From Arbacia lixula (Eukaryota > Echinodermata > Echinoidea > Arbacioida > Arbaciidae): a stretch of 64,000 bases of DNA. Within the stretch, counting starts at the first letter, position 1. Each line of letters opens with the position of its first letter. Below, piece by piece: positions 21,101 through 32,970 of the stretch. Below the pieces are notes generated by a model that ran no database searches, was not told the origin of the DNA, and saw only the letters and a program-made list of their open reading frames with translations. The DNA lies in assembly GCA_963669155.1 (NCBI GenBank), contig OZ022577.1:34231850-34295849 (forward strand), read 5' to 3'. A program made the translations under genes and the position numbers.

Positions 21101-22662
21101 ATGCACTCTTTGGTTGCTAGGTAGCTAAGATTTGCCTGGAAATAGGGGCGCATTGCAACACTTTAAAAACAGGGGGGGGGGGGGGGTAGCAAGAAAGGAA
21201 GTGGGGGTAATATTTAATTTTAAAAAGGCAGACACAAACATTGCGTCGACTTCATAGGAGCGCTAACAACGCGTGGACAAAAATCGTCTCAATAAAATGA
21301 AAAAAAAATGCTCATCATTTTGTGACATGAAGTGAAAGTGCATATTTTGTATTTTCAACGGGTTCTTTTGTCTCTTATTTACTGCTCATTCTATGTATGT
21401 GTAATAGGCTTTATTATTGATTGTCATAATGAGGCCACTTGCCACCCCCTTCAGTGCTTCGGTGAAAATGCTTGGAAGGGACAAATTTGACGATCTAGGA
21501 TTATTCTGCTGTAAACATCCTATTTGTTTTAAATGATATTGATCATCCATTTAACCCATTTGTAAAAAAAAATGAATTTACATTTCAAGATCTGTTAGAT
21601 ATATAAAGGACAAAGAAGATGATATTGCTTTAAATATCATCTTCACCAAAGATTGAGCCTTCGATCAAAAGTACTTTGAATGTCATCGTGAAATATGATA
21701 TCACTTCGATTGAACAAACAAGATTTTAGTCAATATTACAGCCACGTTTTCATAACACAGGTCTGTCAAAAGACGCTTTAAAACAGGGATCAGAATTAAT
21801 GAGACGTATTTAATATTTAGATATCAGATTTGCAAAAGAAGCTTTCGCGTTCATCTTGCGCACGGCAGGCATGATTTATGAGACGAGGTTGTTTGCAGTA
21901 AAAAGAAGAAATGGGAAAAAACACGAATTAGCCATCCCAATCAAAAGTGACTCCCTACATGGACCGGGAGAACACGAGGAATCTCTCGCTTCAAAATATG
22001 GATACCATAAAGACGACGTCAACATCACAAAGACGAAAAATCATCATGGTAAAGTGATGGTTGACACGGCTAATTGCGTGTGCTTTGGACCGAGTATCCT
22101 GGTCTGTTTAAACACCGTGTCGCGCTGGATTCGGGTGATGGTGATTGAATGAGCCTCGTATGGTGTTGACACAACAACCGCGATCTCGTCCCCGCTTACA
22201 CTCTGCTTACTCTCCACTCGCTCGACAAACAATTTTCCTCTCGGAGAAAAGGGAAAAAATGGGCTCCGCGCGCGCGCACTTTGTAAGCAGACGACTTCCG
22301 TTTTCCGCTGCGAACGACTCGGGAACTGGTCGAAATTGCAAGTGTTTTCATTCTTTTCCTCTCGTTTCTGAAGCCTTTTGAATGAATACACTTTTTTTTT
22401 TAGAGAATTAATGTTTTTGTATATACTCAACCGAAACGGGTAAATGAGCTTTCTGAGTAAAAGTGTTAGCTGTGCATGACGCGAGGCTGAGCATGTTTTA
22501 TTGTAGTTTAAGATATTATTGTGTACCCAGAGGGTGAAAAGAGGTTCCAGAGGGCGTAAGTGTCAATTTAGCAGGTAACAATGCGGCAAATCTACCCAGA
22601 CACGTGCTTAAGAAGAAGTTCTGCTTTAGGTCTACCCCCATCCCAATCAGGCACCCCCCCCA
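18177..22662. other. Long noncoding stretch with a GC-rich patch
   Basis: No supported exon on either strand. A GC-richer patch at about 19600-19860 carries GCGG/CCGC words (CCGCTAGCGGCAACG, TTGCCGCGGCGGG), and there are G runs at about 21172-21187. Open frames around 21856-22430 lack any recognisable domain or splice context. Confidence 0.35.
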
Positions 22663-22681
22663 CACACACACACACACACAG

Positions 22682-22719
<38 letters not shown>

Positions 22720-22732
22720 ACACACACATATA

Positions 22733-22779
<47 letters not shown>

Positions 22780-22800
22780 AACACACACACACTCTCTCTC
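22663..22800. repeat. (CA)n / (TA)n compound microsatellite
   Basis: CACACA runs, a TATATA core at about 22729-22764, then CACACA and CTCTCT. Apparent reading frames of alternating Thr/His, Val/Cys or Tyr/Ile come only from the dinucleotide period. Confidence 0.95.
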
Positions 22801-23329
22801 TTTCTGTTTATTACTTAACATGTATCTCCCTCCCCACCCCCACCACCCCAACCATATAATAATATTGTCCTCGTTATCGAATCAAACCATACTCCTAACA
22901 TTCCCATGTGTTTTTTCATTAGTGAGTACTCTTTTTGACAACCTTTCCTTAGCATCTTACAATATTGATGAGTCGTCATAATCACTCCAGCTACGTTTCA
23001 AAGTGGAATTTAGGGCCTTTTTTGCTATCCAATCGATATCCTTGGTTCTAAAAACAGAGGCTCATGATATCAATCCTCGTCCATACTGCTACAAAATCCA
23101 ACTTGTGCCTTTAACATAATGAATAACTTGGCGCCACTTTGCAGTGACACCAAACAGGTCAGATTGTCTCCTTGGCGTCGTTAACTTCTTCACCTTCTTC
23201 TTTAGAAGCCCGCCTTGTCCGATCTTCCTCCAAATTCGGGATTAATTGAGATTTCTCCCATGTTTCTCAGCTTTCCGCGCAGACTAGGGACCCAATCCTC
23301 ATAATCTCGCGAGAGAAGGCGGGGAAATA

Positions 23330-23790
23330 TCCCTCGAGTAAATTAAATAAAGCGGTCTTTAGGCCCAGGGGATTACATAACCTAATGAAGAGTTGATTCG
23401 CTGTTTAGTGACGGACAGATTTCATAGCTCTCCACACCGACACGTTTCGAATGATACCGGTAATTATGTCCTGCGAGGGGGAGGGGGAGGGGGAGGTAAG
23501 GCGACTCGTTCTTAATCTGTCTTCCCTACTGATTCTCGTTTATTTCCCGGCTATCCGCAAGCGATTCCGAGTATGCTAATTTCTCTTAAAGTGGGATAAT
23601 ACCCTTTCATCCCCCTCATGTTAATTAAACTCCTTTCGCGTCCTCGCCCTGGGTATCAAACTCCCCCCGGAAAAAGTCTCTGAACTCATGCCTTCAATAA
23701 AGCTTTTCATTAAAGCCTCATTACGCGGCTGTTGTCTATAGAGGAAATGAAGGAAGCTATTGATTAAATATCAACATCTATAGCGGTTTG
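23330..23790. promoter_or_regulatory. Candidate conserved noncoding element
   Basis: A unique block without simple repeats, apart from an AGGGGG run near 23480, with mixed composition and several homeodomain-type cores (TTAATTAA near 23622, CAATAAAG, CATTAAAG). No open coding sequence. This is a suggestion from composition only. Confidence 0.2.
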
Positions 23791-25306
23791 TATGTGTATT
23801 GTGTATTACTTCGTGGCGATACAAGGATACTTGGCCAATCTCAAGACGAGAGCCTTGTTTGCTTAGGGAATATCTCGGCATTCTTAGACAGTGACCATAT
23901 TTTTGTTTGTTTGACTGCGCCCCGCGACTGCCGATATTCCCCATGTGCCTTTCAACTTCGCGTTACATTTGAAAAACAAGACAGTCATGTACACACTCCA
24001 GTATTATTGGTTTAGAGCCGATGATATTGAGAGATATGCATTCCAAACAATGTATGTGAAGGTAAGGGGCACTGCAACTGTAGTGGTAATGATGGACGGC
24101 CGTATTCATGTCCTGCCGTCATCACCGAATCTGGATTCCGTTTAATTTCAACGATTTTATCATTTTTGAGATGATTTCTTCCAGGTAAGCTCAAATCAAA
24201 CAAGATAGGGACCCATGGTCTTTGTAGATTGGCACTCCATTTATGTATGGTCCCGTAGTACTACCACTACTACCCCTCTTCAAATGATACCACACATTGA
24301 CGTGGCTTATAGGTACTTGGATACACACTGTTCAATCCATTTTATTCGTCTTGATACCAGTAAGCCTATTTTACCTAAAAGTCCATTCTTGTACTTCTTA
24401 CTTAATGGCCTGAAATTGGACCAAAAAATAATTCATGCTCTTTACTTCTTGTCTTGGTTTGAAATTACTACAATATACGCGAGCTTGCTTTTTTTTTTTT
24501 TTTTTTTTTTTGCTGATTTATATTTCAAATCTTGTACGCTGGAAATGTGGTTCCCTTTAAAAACAACATCATCAATTTTGATACGTCCCGCTTATTTTAG
24601 AGACTTTGCGGTGTGTAAAAAAAAAACATTTGAGCATGTGTGCTCTTCTAAATAAATGTTGAAATAATCAATCAGTGACTCACATAAGCATACTAGATTT
24701 ATATTTTTTTTTTTTACTTTTTGGAAATCAATTCCACCCTAGACCGATATGTTGATCTTTTCACAAAATATATGTTTAATAAACAAACACTTTTTAAAAA
24801 AGAAACAACGATGTAAGATCATCGGTCACTTTAATTCCCATTGTCTACAATCAGAAGATTAGGTATGTTATAAATCATTCTGAAATGTTGTGAAATTATT
24901 TGCAGGGATGTAACTTAATGTTGAGAGAATGCCACATTGACATGAGTGTATATCAAGTCCTACAATGATAATCGAATATAAAAAACACTGTGTCATGCAC
25001 TTGATGTTGTATCCAGACGATCTAGACAGTTTCCTTCCCTGTCCTATTTGTAAATACACAGACAAAAGTAATCATATGCTATCCATGAACTAGATTATAA
25101 TGCTGAGTAGTAGCCTACTATATAACGGGTTTTGATAATGTTACGTATAACCACCCGCTTAGAAAATAAATCATATTCAAACACGTGTACGCTGACATAA
25201 CCATGCATGTTGTGTAAATCTAAAATTGCGCAATGACGATAATGTACATTGGGAATGCGAACGACGTGGCCAAGACAATTGCGTATTGCAAATTACATCA
25301 TGCAAA
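23791..25306. other. Noncoding, nothing recognised
   Basis: AT-rich. Poly(T) at about 24489-24512. A 146-codon open frame at 24215-24655 spans the poly(T) run and is not credible as coding. Confidence 0.35.
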
Positions 25307-25308
25307 TT

Positions 25309-25339
<31 letters not shown>

Positions 25340-25341
25340 TT
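25307..25341. repeat. (TTTA)n microsatellite
   Basis: About eight to nine uninterrupted TTTA units. Confidence 0.95.
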
Positions 25342-25639
25342 GGTATTATTTACCCAGGGTAGCCCCTTCAGTGGTTGAACACTGTTCTACCAGGGGGCCC
25401 TGCTTTGACATATAACACAAACATGGTTTACATATATACAAACAAATAACATGTATAGTTCAATGAGAAATAAACGCCATTTAGGAATTTGCATTTTATC
25501 GATGGACAATAACAGTTGAAAAGGTATTCCAAGTAGTCACTTCTGTAATACTGGAAAGCACATGTATCATTTCTCTTCGACTTGTAACCAAGTATGCATA
25601 TAGATATGTGAGGGGATTTTGTTTACAAAATTAAAAAGT

Positions 25640-26100
25640 TATTTGTTTTTGCAGTGAGCGATTTGAACAGTTGAAAACATATCTCACATTACATCACTTG
25701 CAAACTGGTAAAACTGGTAAGCACATGTACTTGTCTTATTTCGTCCAGGACATTAACCACACATGTTTATAACAAACAAAATATTTTATCAATTTTTGCA
25801 GTGAACAATAGCACAGTTGATTATATATGCATCACTTGAAAGAAAAAAGAAATTATCTGGTACGCACAATTATTCTCACCTTTCGGCACAGATTGTAACT
25901 CAGAACATAATTATATGCTTGGTTGTTTTCGTTTTTTAACCAAAAAAAAAATTATATCCACTTATGCAGTAAACAAGAACACTGTCTTAAGCATACATCA
26001 AATAACAATTATATCCATTTACGCAGTAAACAACGACACTGTTTTAAGCATACATCAAATTTATCAGTTCAAATACTGGTAGGCAGGTGAATTATCACCT
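25640..26100 (+). repeat. Strongly diverged tandem repeat, units of ~145-170 and ~56 bp
   Basis: Units share TTTTGCAGTGAGCGATTTGAACAG (25650s), TTTTGCAGTGAACAATAGCACAG (near 25795), TTATGCAGTAAACAAGAACACTG (near 25963) and TTACGCAGTAAACAACGACACTG (near 26019). Each is followed by a CATACATCA / TTACATCACTTG-like word. The last two are 56 bases apart and much more alike, suggesting a recent secondary duplication. Confidence 0.6.
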
Positions 26101-27793
26101 TTTTGGCACAAGATATTTCATATATTTGTAGCAAAATGTGTAAATTACATCACCGCATAAATAGACACCCAGTGGCAGTTATGCAGCTGGTGTTGTAAAC
26201 AATGTCATTCAATGTAATGCGCAAGTTAGACGTGATGTATGCAATAAGGAGGATAAAGGAAAGACGTGTTAATTAAACAATGTGCTTAAGTACGTGAATT
26301 GTGACACCGATGGAAATTCTGTATAACTTCTTCGTATAGCTCTAACCAAGGAATTAAACATCTACATTACACGTACTTGTTAGAGCTACATTTACCCAAT
26401 TACCAACTGTATTCAGGAAATCGTGAAATTCATGTATAATGAATGGATGTTCCCAAAACATCTAACATCCATTGCAGTACAATATTATTGTTACATTATG
26501 TCACAACATAATCAACTTTACAGTTCATTTTGGCCAAAAATTTGGATCTAACGATTTGTGTGTATCAGATAATCAATTCAGAACGCAACAATGAACATTG
26601 TGCATCACACCTACGAATCCACTAGCAACTTCCATTAGAGTGTCGTTAATAGTGCCATTTTCATTGGGCTTAAAACATCGAAAAGTTAGAAAATATCTCG
26701 AACTTAGGGGACAGAGACTATAGGACCATTCGGCTTTTCTTACGGTTGCTAGGCAACTTTCACTCTAACTTCGAGAGTGATAAGTGATAAGTGATAATCT
26801 TATTAGATAATCAAAGGATTCTATTAACATGTTAAGAGAACTGCTTCTAAAAAAAATATTTTTTCTCTATGATGGGTAAATTCCAGCTTGATTTGTGTTG
26901 TGATTATTTTACCAAAATGTCAAAAGTTTTTGTTACACCTAGTAGATGTGAAACATGGAGTGCACGAAATAGTGATATGTGAAGATATTTATTACTAATG
27001 TTAATTAAAATTAGCATATCAGAGAAAGGGATAATGACTTATAACTACCTGCATTGGTACAAGGGTGATACCGTTTCAAGGCTAGACATCGTTTCACTCG
27101 TTCTTTACCAATTTTTTTTCTAGAGAAGTGAAGTGAAAGATAGAATGATTCTCTGTGTTATGTGTATATCACTTAAATTGAGATCAAAGGCTTAACTTGC
27201 ATTGGTAAATGCATGTTGAATGTGTTTGCTGTGTGTATATGCGAGAGGGGGATCATTTCTTTTCAAGTTCGGTGAAAAGGTCTCACCATTTATTTGAGAC
27301 AAAATAACCCTTATGTCTCGGAGAAATACCCTAGAAAGGGAATAAACCTAGTAACATAACCACCTTAGAAGTTGAATCACATTATCTAAGAACACCTAAC
27401 ATGATTTTAAAGAAAAGAATACAACCTGTACATTGTACAAACTACAAACTATGTACAAAAATCGTGAGGAAATTATCCAAGAGAAAGGCAAATTTTCACA
27501 TTATGAAAAATAGAGGACAATTGAGCGTTTAATTGCGCTGTTTAATCTTTCATATTTAGACAAGACTCCTTCACATTTTTGAGGTAGGACTGGCCGGAGC
27601 CTGCCGGCACCACAGCGACAACACACGCCCGGCCCGTCCTACCCCGGGCGGGCAGTTGAGAAGAGAAGAAGGGAGAGGGTGGGGGGATTTTTTGGTAAGC
27701 AGCGCCGTCCGATATTACTTACGCATTCCGCGCCTAGAGTAAGTTTGCCTATTCATCAATCAAGGGGAGATAGGTATGTGTGTGTGCTTACGT

Positions 27794-27796
<3 letters not shown>
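26101..27796. other. Noncoding, nothing recognised
   Basis: AT-rich with a short GC-rich patch at about 27590-27660 (GCCGGAGCCTGCCGGC, CCCCGGGCGGGC). No supported gene. Confidence 0.35.

Positions 27797-27850
<54 letters not shown>
27797..27850. repeat. (GT)n microsatellite
   Basis: Uninterrupted TG dinucleotides, followed downstream by poly(T), poly(G) and AGAGAG runs up to about 27965. Confidence 0.95.
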
Positions 27851-27851
<1 letters not shown>

Positions 27852-28639
27852 ATGGGTATGTGGGTGGAAAGAGGTTTTTTTTTGGGGGGGGGGGATTGGC
27901 AAGGATAGATCAAGAAACAGCGGGAAAGACAAAGGAGGGCAGGCGAGAAGGAGAGAGAGAGAGGCGGACAGACGGACAAACTTACAAACCTACATGTAAG
28001 GGAGCTATTGTGTGTTGGAGTAATTACATAACATACACTTTGATATACACACATTATACATCATATATATGTAGCTACATACTAATCCTTTTGTATTTTA
28101 CATGCCGATTTGAAACTAATCAAGTGCTAGAAATATCATTTACTTGTATCTTGTTATCAACGATGTCGTGATTGATACGATATTTTGTGAATTAGGTAAC
28201 ATTATATAATGTTTTGCTACTATACCCTAAGAGACAAAAGGGAGCAAGTGACAAATCCCTAACATCTGAGTATTGGATATGATGTCTTTTAATCGTATGG
28301 GGCATGCACTTTGCACAGGCAAAATGTGGAAAAACAATATTCATCTTGCTGTGAGATAGTATATGTGACTTTGAAGGTTGCTGCATTGATGAAGACCCAT
28401 TTTGCATATTTGCAACAAAATTCACTTGTTTTACTTGATCCTTTTTGTCAATGTATCTTTTCACTCACACTATTTTACTCAAACCAATGGAGCCTATACA
28501 ATCAAAACTCAGCTTTTTAATAGATTCCCTCATATTTCACTCTGAACTGTGTCTCCTCTTCTATTCAATATGTCATCTTGAGCTTATACATAGAATGAAT
28601 GGACATCGGACTGAATTTATTTTGTATTCAGTGTAATCT

Positions 28640-28722
28640 GTTCATTGCACTGTTCTGTAGTATTATTTTGTTTGTAATATGTGAAATATGAAATAAAACT
28701 AAATTGAAACTGAAACTGAAAT
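28640..28722 (+). mobile_element. Possible 3' tail of a non-LTR retrotransposon
   Basis: AATAAA at 28692-28697 is followed closely by a short tandem tail, TTGAAACTGAAACTGAA. Short tandem 3' tails instead of poly(A) are known for several LINE clades. No reverse-transcriptase sequence is visible upstream, so this would be a heavily 5'-truncated copy. Confidence 0.3.
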
Positions 28723-28743
28723 TTCCACACACGTTCTGTATAC

Positions 28744-29707
28744 TGTTACAAATGTGGATAAGTTGTACATATAGCCATACATGTAGCCCTTGAATGAGCT
28801 GCACTCTGTGTGATTGTGAAATTCCTCACTGGTGAAATAAACATTTTCGAAATGTATACTGCCTGTGGAAGGTTCTGGCATGTGTTAATTACATAAAAGA
28901 ATGTTGCACTCATTAGCATAATAAAGGAGGCACTGACTGGAGTATGCCAGTGATGACTCATCAGTGTAATCTAGGTCAGGTCAATATTGTTTATCATGTT
29001 TACAAGCATAGGTATAGATGTATTGAGAAATTTCTGGAAACGCAGTTAATGGAACCTTCTAGAATGTACAAATTGTAGTATATATATGAGTGACTTGGAT
29101 ATAGGACCTCAGAGTTTAACATATCATCCTAGCTCCAGTCATGTACCTGTGATAACCTGCATTAGAGAGTTTCATATCATCTCGCTCCAGTCACCTGTGG
29201 TATATAGTAACCTGCATCTAAGATTTTGTTGTGACCCTGGCCCAATACTTACCTGTGGATTCATACGAGGATTTTTCTCTACGTGGATAAATACCTGCCT
29301 GTTAAATAGCGTTTATGAGATCCTGCCTGTGGAAGCCGTGAAAGCTCTGTGGAATAACATTTGACCATCTTGGATCATCTATTTGGACTAGACTATCTGG
29401 AATACCTGCTCTTCAGCGTACAACATTGGGATCAACATTGCGATCGTAAGTGGGGAATACTGAATCGGATTATCAACTGGACCATCAGCGAGAGCTGTGG
29501 ATCCATTGGACTTCAGTATCCTCCAGCACCGTAAGCTTACGTTCATTTGTATAATATTTGTAGATTAAGTGAGAACCCCATTGTACAAATTTGTGAAACC
29601 TTGTCTTGATTTTTTTTTAAGGGGAAATACCCTATATAATAAAGAACACATAACTAAATATTGGTATCATTTTGTGCGATCCTTTCTGGCGTGAATTGAT
29701 CGTTACA
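28744..29707 (+). mobile_element. Probable solo LTR, 964 bp
   Basis: The segment begins TGTTACAAATG and ends ATCGTTACA (TG...CA ends), flanked by ATAC on both sides (28740-28743 and 29708-29711), a 4-bp target duplication. Inside, GTATATATATGAG (near 29077) resembles a TATA box and TATATAATAAAG (near 29634) a polyadenylation signal about 70 bases before the end. This is the layout of an LTR. No internal retrotransposon sequence lies on either side, so it would be a solo LTR left by recombination. The family is unknown. Confidence 0.55.
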
Positions 29708-29867
29708 ATACACTGTTGATATTTTCGAGGCCCGCGGAAGACAATGCTTGGTAAATGGGACTACCGCAAGACATATATCAGAAATGAATGGCCACACCGC
29801 ATAGACTGATAAATACATTAATACAGTTTAGAAAGTGGCTCGTGCCGGATAGGGTACGAACAAAAGA

Positions 29868-30120
29868 TAAAATGTTGAATCTTGTTAACTTTTAGAATGA
29901 TGAAAATTTCGAATATCGTGTTGAAAAGAATGAAAGAACTTGACTCAAAAGTTTCCAACATGAAGCAATTGTCATTCGATAGTGATGTGTGAGTAATAAT
30001 GACGGCGAAGGTGATGGTGGTGGTAATGGTACTAATGATAAAATTGATGATGTTAACAAATTTGATAATGTGATGGTGGTGGTGGTAATACTAATGGCGG
30101 TGAAGGTGATGATGGTGTTG
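29868..30120 (+). repeat. Dispersed ~180-bp repeat, copy 1, running into GGTGATGGTGGT
   Basis: TTGAATCTTGTTAACTTTTAG...GTGTTGAAAAGAATGAAAG...GTCATTCGATAGTGATGTG...GGCGAAGGTGATGGTGGTGG matches 32744-32920 in the same orientation with many substitutions. A GGTGATGGTGGT-type microsatellite follows in both copies. Confidence 0.7.
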
Positions 30121-30165
30121 GTGGTGACGATGTTGACAAACGTAATAATGTGATGGTGGTGATGA

Positions 30166-30203
30166 TGGTGGTGGTGGTGGTGGTGGTGGTGGTGGTGGTG
30201 GTG
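30166..30203. repeat. (TGG)n microsatellite
   Basis: About 12 TGG units. The polyproline and poly-His frames on the minus strand here are products of the repeat. Confidence 0.95.
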
Positions 30204-30529
30204 TCAGCCTCTCCTTAGACCCGATTATGATAGATGCCGTCAAATGGAATATAAGCTCCTTCGGGGAAGTCCTCGTCTGGCAAAAGAATAACAGAGACAA
30301 ATTGAACATATTAATGTTTCGGTATTACATTTTACCGATAAAAAATAAAGTTACTCCCAAGACTGGTGTGATATTGAGTGTCTTGCTGTAAGATGTAACA
30401 CCACACCAAGGGTGTTATATCTAATGGTGTCAATCTAAATATAGAGATATTACTAATAGCTCCAACAATTAGTTGTTTGGCTTCAGTACGCAATAACACC
30501 AACTGGCGCGAAATGTAGCGCCCTCATTT

Positions 30530-30700
30530 CGCAATAAGTTGTGTATGTGTGTATGTATGTGTGCGAGAATATGTGTGTATATTCGTGTGTGTGTGCCTGC
30601 GAGTACATACTCGCGTCTGTATGTATGCGTACATGTGTGTATATATGTGTATGTGTGTGTATGCACGTGCGTGCGTATGCGTGAATGTGTTTGTGTATGT
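30530..30700. repeat. Degenerate GT/ATGT-rich tract
   Basis: GTGTATGTGTGTATGTATGTG-like words with interruptions. Cys/Val or His/Thr reading frames are artefacts of the repeat. Confidence 0.8.
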
Positions 30701-31402
30701 TGGTGTGAATATGCATGTGCACGAGCTTGGGTGTTATTTGACGTCTGATATCAATGGAGAAGAGGTGAGGGGGGGGGGATCGCAACTTCTCTGGAACAAC
30801 AAAACCACCAAGTGGCAGACTTCTTCTGCACATCATTTCCTCTACTGTATCAAGAAGCATTTCCCACATTAAGTGGTGCTCTTTCAGCTCCCATTAGTCA
30901 TAATAATAAGGATAATGGCTTTTGAAATATAATTAAAAACTCGAGTAGGGTCTTCACCAAACTGTATTCCACTTTATGTTCATCTTCTTCAGGTAACTTT
31001 CGAGGGGAAAACGTAACTAATAAGTGGAAGCTCAGCTTTTTAAGAAGGTGACGGTGACCGAGACGCACAAAATGAATCCTTGGAAAGATCGTGACAGTGG
31101 CGATATCAACCGTCATTAATAAACACATATTCCATGATACATCGACTTCTCTGGCACTGACGGAATTGACACGTCCGCTAGTGTACCAACTAGGATGTGT
31201 CGCTTCTTGGCCGTACCTCCCCGAAGTCTGCACCAAGCGTCAAAAGTCAATTTCTTCTATTTAATCTCCCTGCTGTTGCTTTTGATCCTCTCGAACTCGA
31301 AGTACAGTACTCCAGTTTTTGTGGGTGTTAAGGGCCCCCCCCCCCCCCCCCTCAGCACCCACGCCATATCAACAGAAAGTACAGACTCGCGGGTGAACGC
31401 CC
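30701..31402. other. Noncoding, nothing recognised
   Basis: Mixed composition with a G run near 30770 and a poly(C) run at about 31335-31352. No supported gene. Confidence 0.35.
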
Positions 31403-31612
31403 GGGGCCCGTCAATCGCTTATACAGTATACAAATGATGCACAGGTTTGAGTGGGTCAGTAGGAATTGTGTACACAAGGTAGCTCTGAATTGCCTGAACC
31501 CACGAGGCGAAGCCGAGTGGGTTTCGGGCAAAATTCAGAGCTACCGCGTGTACACAATCCTACTGACCCACGAAATAAACCTGTGCATCATCTGTTTTAT
31601 AGAATGGGCCCC
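31403..31612. mobile_element. 210-bp foldback element with GGGGCCC ends
   Basis: The left arm GATGCACAGGTTTGAGTGGGTC...GTGTACAC..GGTAGCTCTGAATT and the right arm AATTCAGAGCTACC..GTGTACACAATCCTACTGACCC...CCTGTGCATC are inverted copies of about 75-80 bases around a short loop near 31510. The outer ends are GGGGCCCG and TGGGCCCC. Confidence 0.85.
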
Positions 31613-31651
31613 AAAATCTAATAAAAAATGGAAAAATCTCTGTCAACCTCA

Positions 31652-31746
31652 TTTACCGGATGCATGGAAAAATCATGCGTCCGGTAATTACCGGATGCAT
31701 GGTTATGACAAAATCATGCATCCGGTAATTACCGGATGCATGGTTA
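31652..31746. repeat. Alternating inverted repeats of TTACCGGATGCATGG
   Basis: Three direct copies of TTACCGGATGCATGG (near 31653, 31688, 31727) alternate with two inverted ones (CATGCGTCCGGTAA near 31674, CATGCATCCGGTAA near 31715). AACCAATCAGATTGCAGAGAT-like words follow here (near 31748) and again near 32449, bracketing the sequence between. Confidence 0.85.
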
Positions 31747-32079
31747 TTGACCAATCAGATTGCAGAGATCCATCTTCATCATCAATGATCATCGATGATT
31801 GGAATCATCAAAATCTGCCAAGACTAAAAATTATTGACTTTTCACACAGAGAAGTGTCCAAATAACACAGCTAAAATATGAGATGATTTTCTCCATAGAC
31901 CATATCAGGTGGAGAAATAGAGTCTGCATGTATAGAACTACCAAGTTCATCACGCTTTTATTTGATAACAATCATTTAAACGACGTAGTCATATCAGAAA
32001 AGACAGATTTACTGCGAATGTCCAGGGTGGCATTGAGTGCCCAAAATGAACGTATTCGCAATGCACGTTAGTGGGCAAA

Positions 32080-32340
32080 TCACCGCAGCAACGTCTCACA
32101 CAGTGCTGCGACAGCGTAGAATTCAGTCATGAGTTTGTCCATTTCTCCGTTCGAAATGTCTTCCAAATGTACGTGTTTCACCTCTGCAAAGCGTTTAAAT
32201 GTACTTACTGAACTTACTGTACTTACTGAAAATTTGTACTTACTGAAAGCGTCTGAATCGTCCAAAATTTGTTTCAATTCTTCATCTCACTTTATCGGAG
32301 TTTCTCGTGATTCGTGGGTGCCGCCATTAGCGTAAGCAAC
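32080..32340 (-). pseudogene. Decayed tyrosine-recombinase-like (Crypton/DUF3504-type) N-terminal fragment
   Basis: The minus strand starts with ATGGCGGCACCCACG (MAAPT...), then after a frameshift and a stop reads DEELKQILDDSDA...STFKRFAEVKHVHLEDISNGEMDKLMTEFYA. The pattern of a helix ending in TFKRFAE, then 'LEDIS..EMDKLMTEFY', is like the N-terminal part of Crypton-type tyrosine recombinases as I remember them. A triplicated AGTAAGTACA word sits inside (near 32205-32245). The catalytic part is absent. The assignment rests on weak motif similarity only. Confidence 0.35.
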
Positions 32341-32704
32341 ATTGGTATCGATCATGTTAATTCTCGGTATCGCGATATCGTGTTGATATCGTGTTGATAT
32401 CGCGTGCTGCCAGTAAAAAAAAAAATACACAGCAATTACGGGTAATTAACCAATCAGATTGCAGAGATTCTGACACCCATTCTATAAATCTACATGTTTA
32501 CCTCGTCCTTTAATATTTACAATAATGGTAAACGGAAAGTATTGCATGTAGAAGCATGATTAATTTCTCTTTCCAACTTTCTCATGTTTGTTGTGAGGTT
32601 TCGTGTTGACAGGTTTGTGGTGTTTAGTTCGTACTTGGCCTATATGTTCTGTGTTCATGATGTTAATGTTATATATAAAGACAATGTATCAATGTCACTT
32701 ATAT

Positions 32705-32970
32705 CAAGGAGGTGTTAGAAAGGAGAAGAAACTTCAGCGTAATACATAGTTTTGAAACTCATTAACTTTTTAAGTGATGAAATTCCGAATGTCATGTTGA
32801 AAAGAATAAAAGTACCTGACCCAAAACTTATTACCCAACAGGAAATATGTGTCATTTAATGGTGATGTGATATTAATAATGACTGTGGAGGTGATGGTGG
32901 TACTGATGGTGATTATGATTCATACCAGGGAGGTGTTAGTAAGGAGAAGAAACTTCAGCGTAATATTTGC
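32705..32970 (+). repeat. Dispersed repeat, copy 2, flanked by 37-bp direct repeats
   Basis: GGAGGTGTTAGAAAGGAGAA...CTTCAGCGTAATA at about 32708 recurs at about 32930 with two or three changes. The sequence between matches the 29868-30060 repeat. This looks like a local duplication around that unit. Confidence 0.75.

Noticed and set aside
22516..22981. Thr/His and Val/Cys reading frames
   Set aside because: Direct products of CA and TA dinucleotide repeats.
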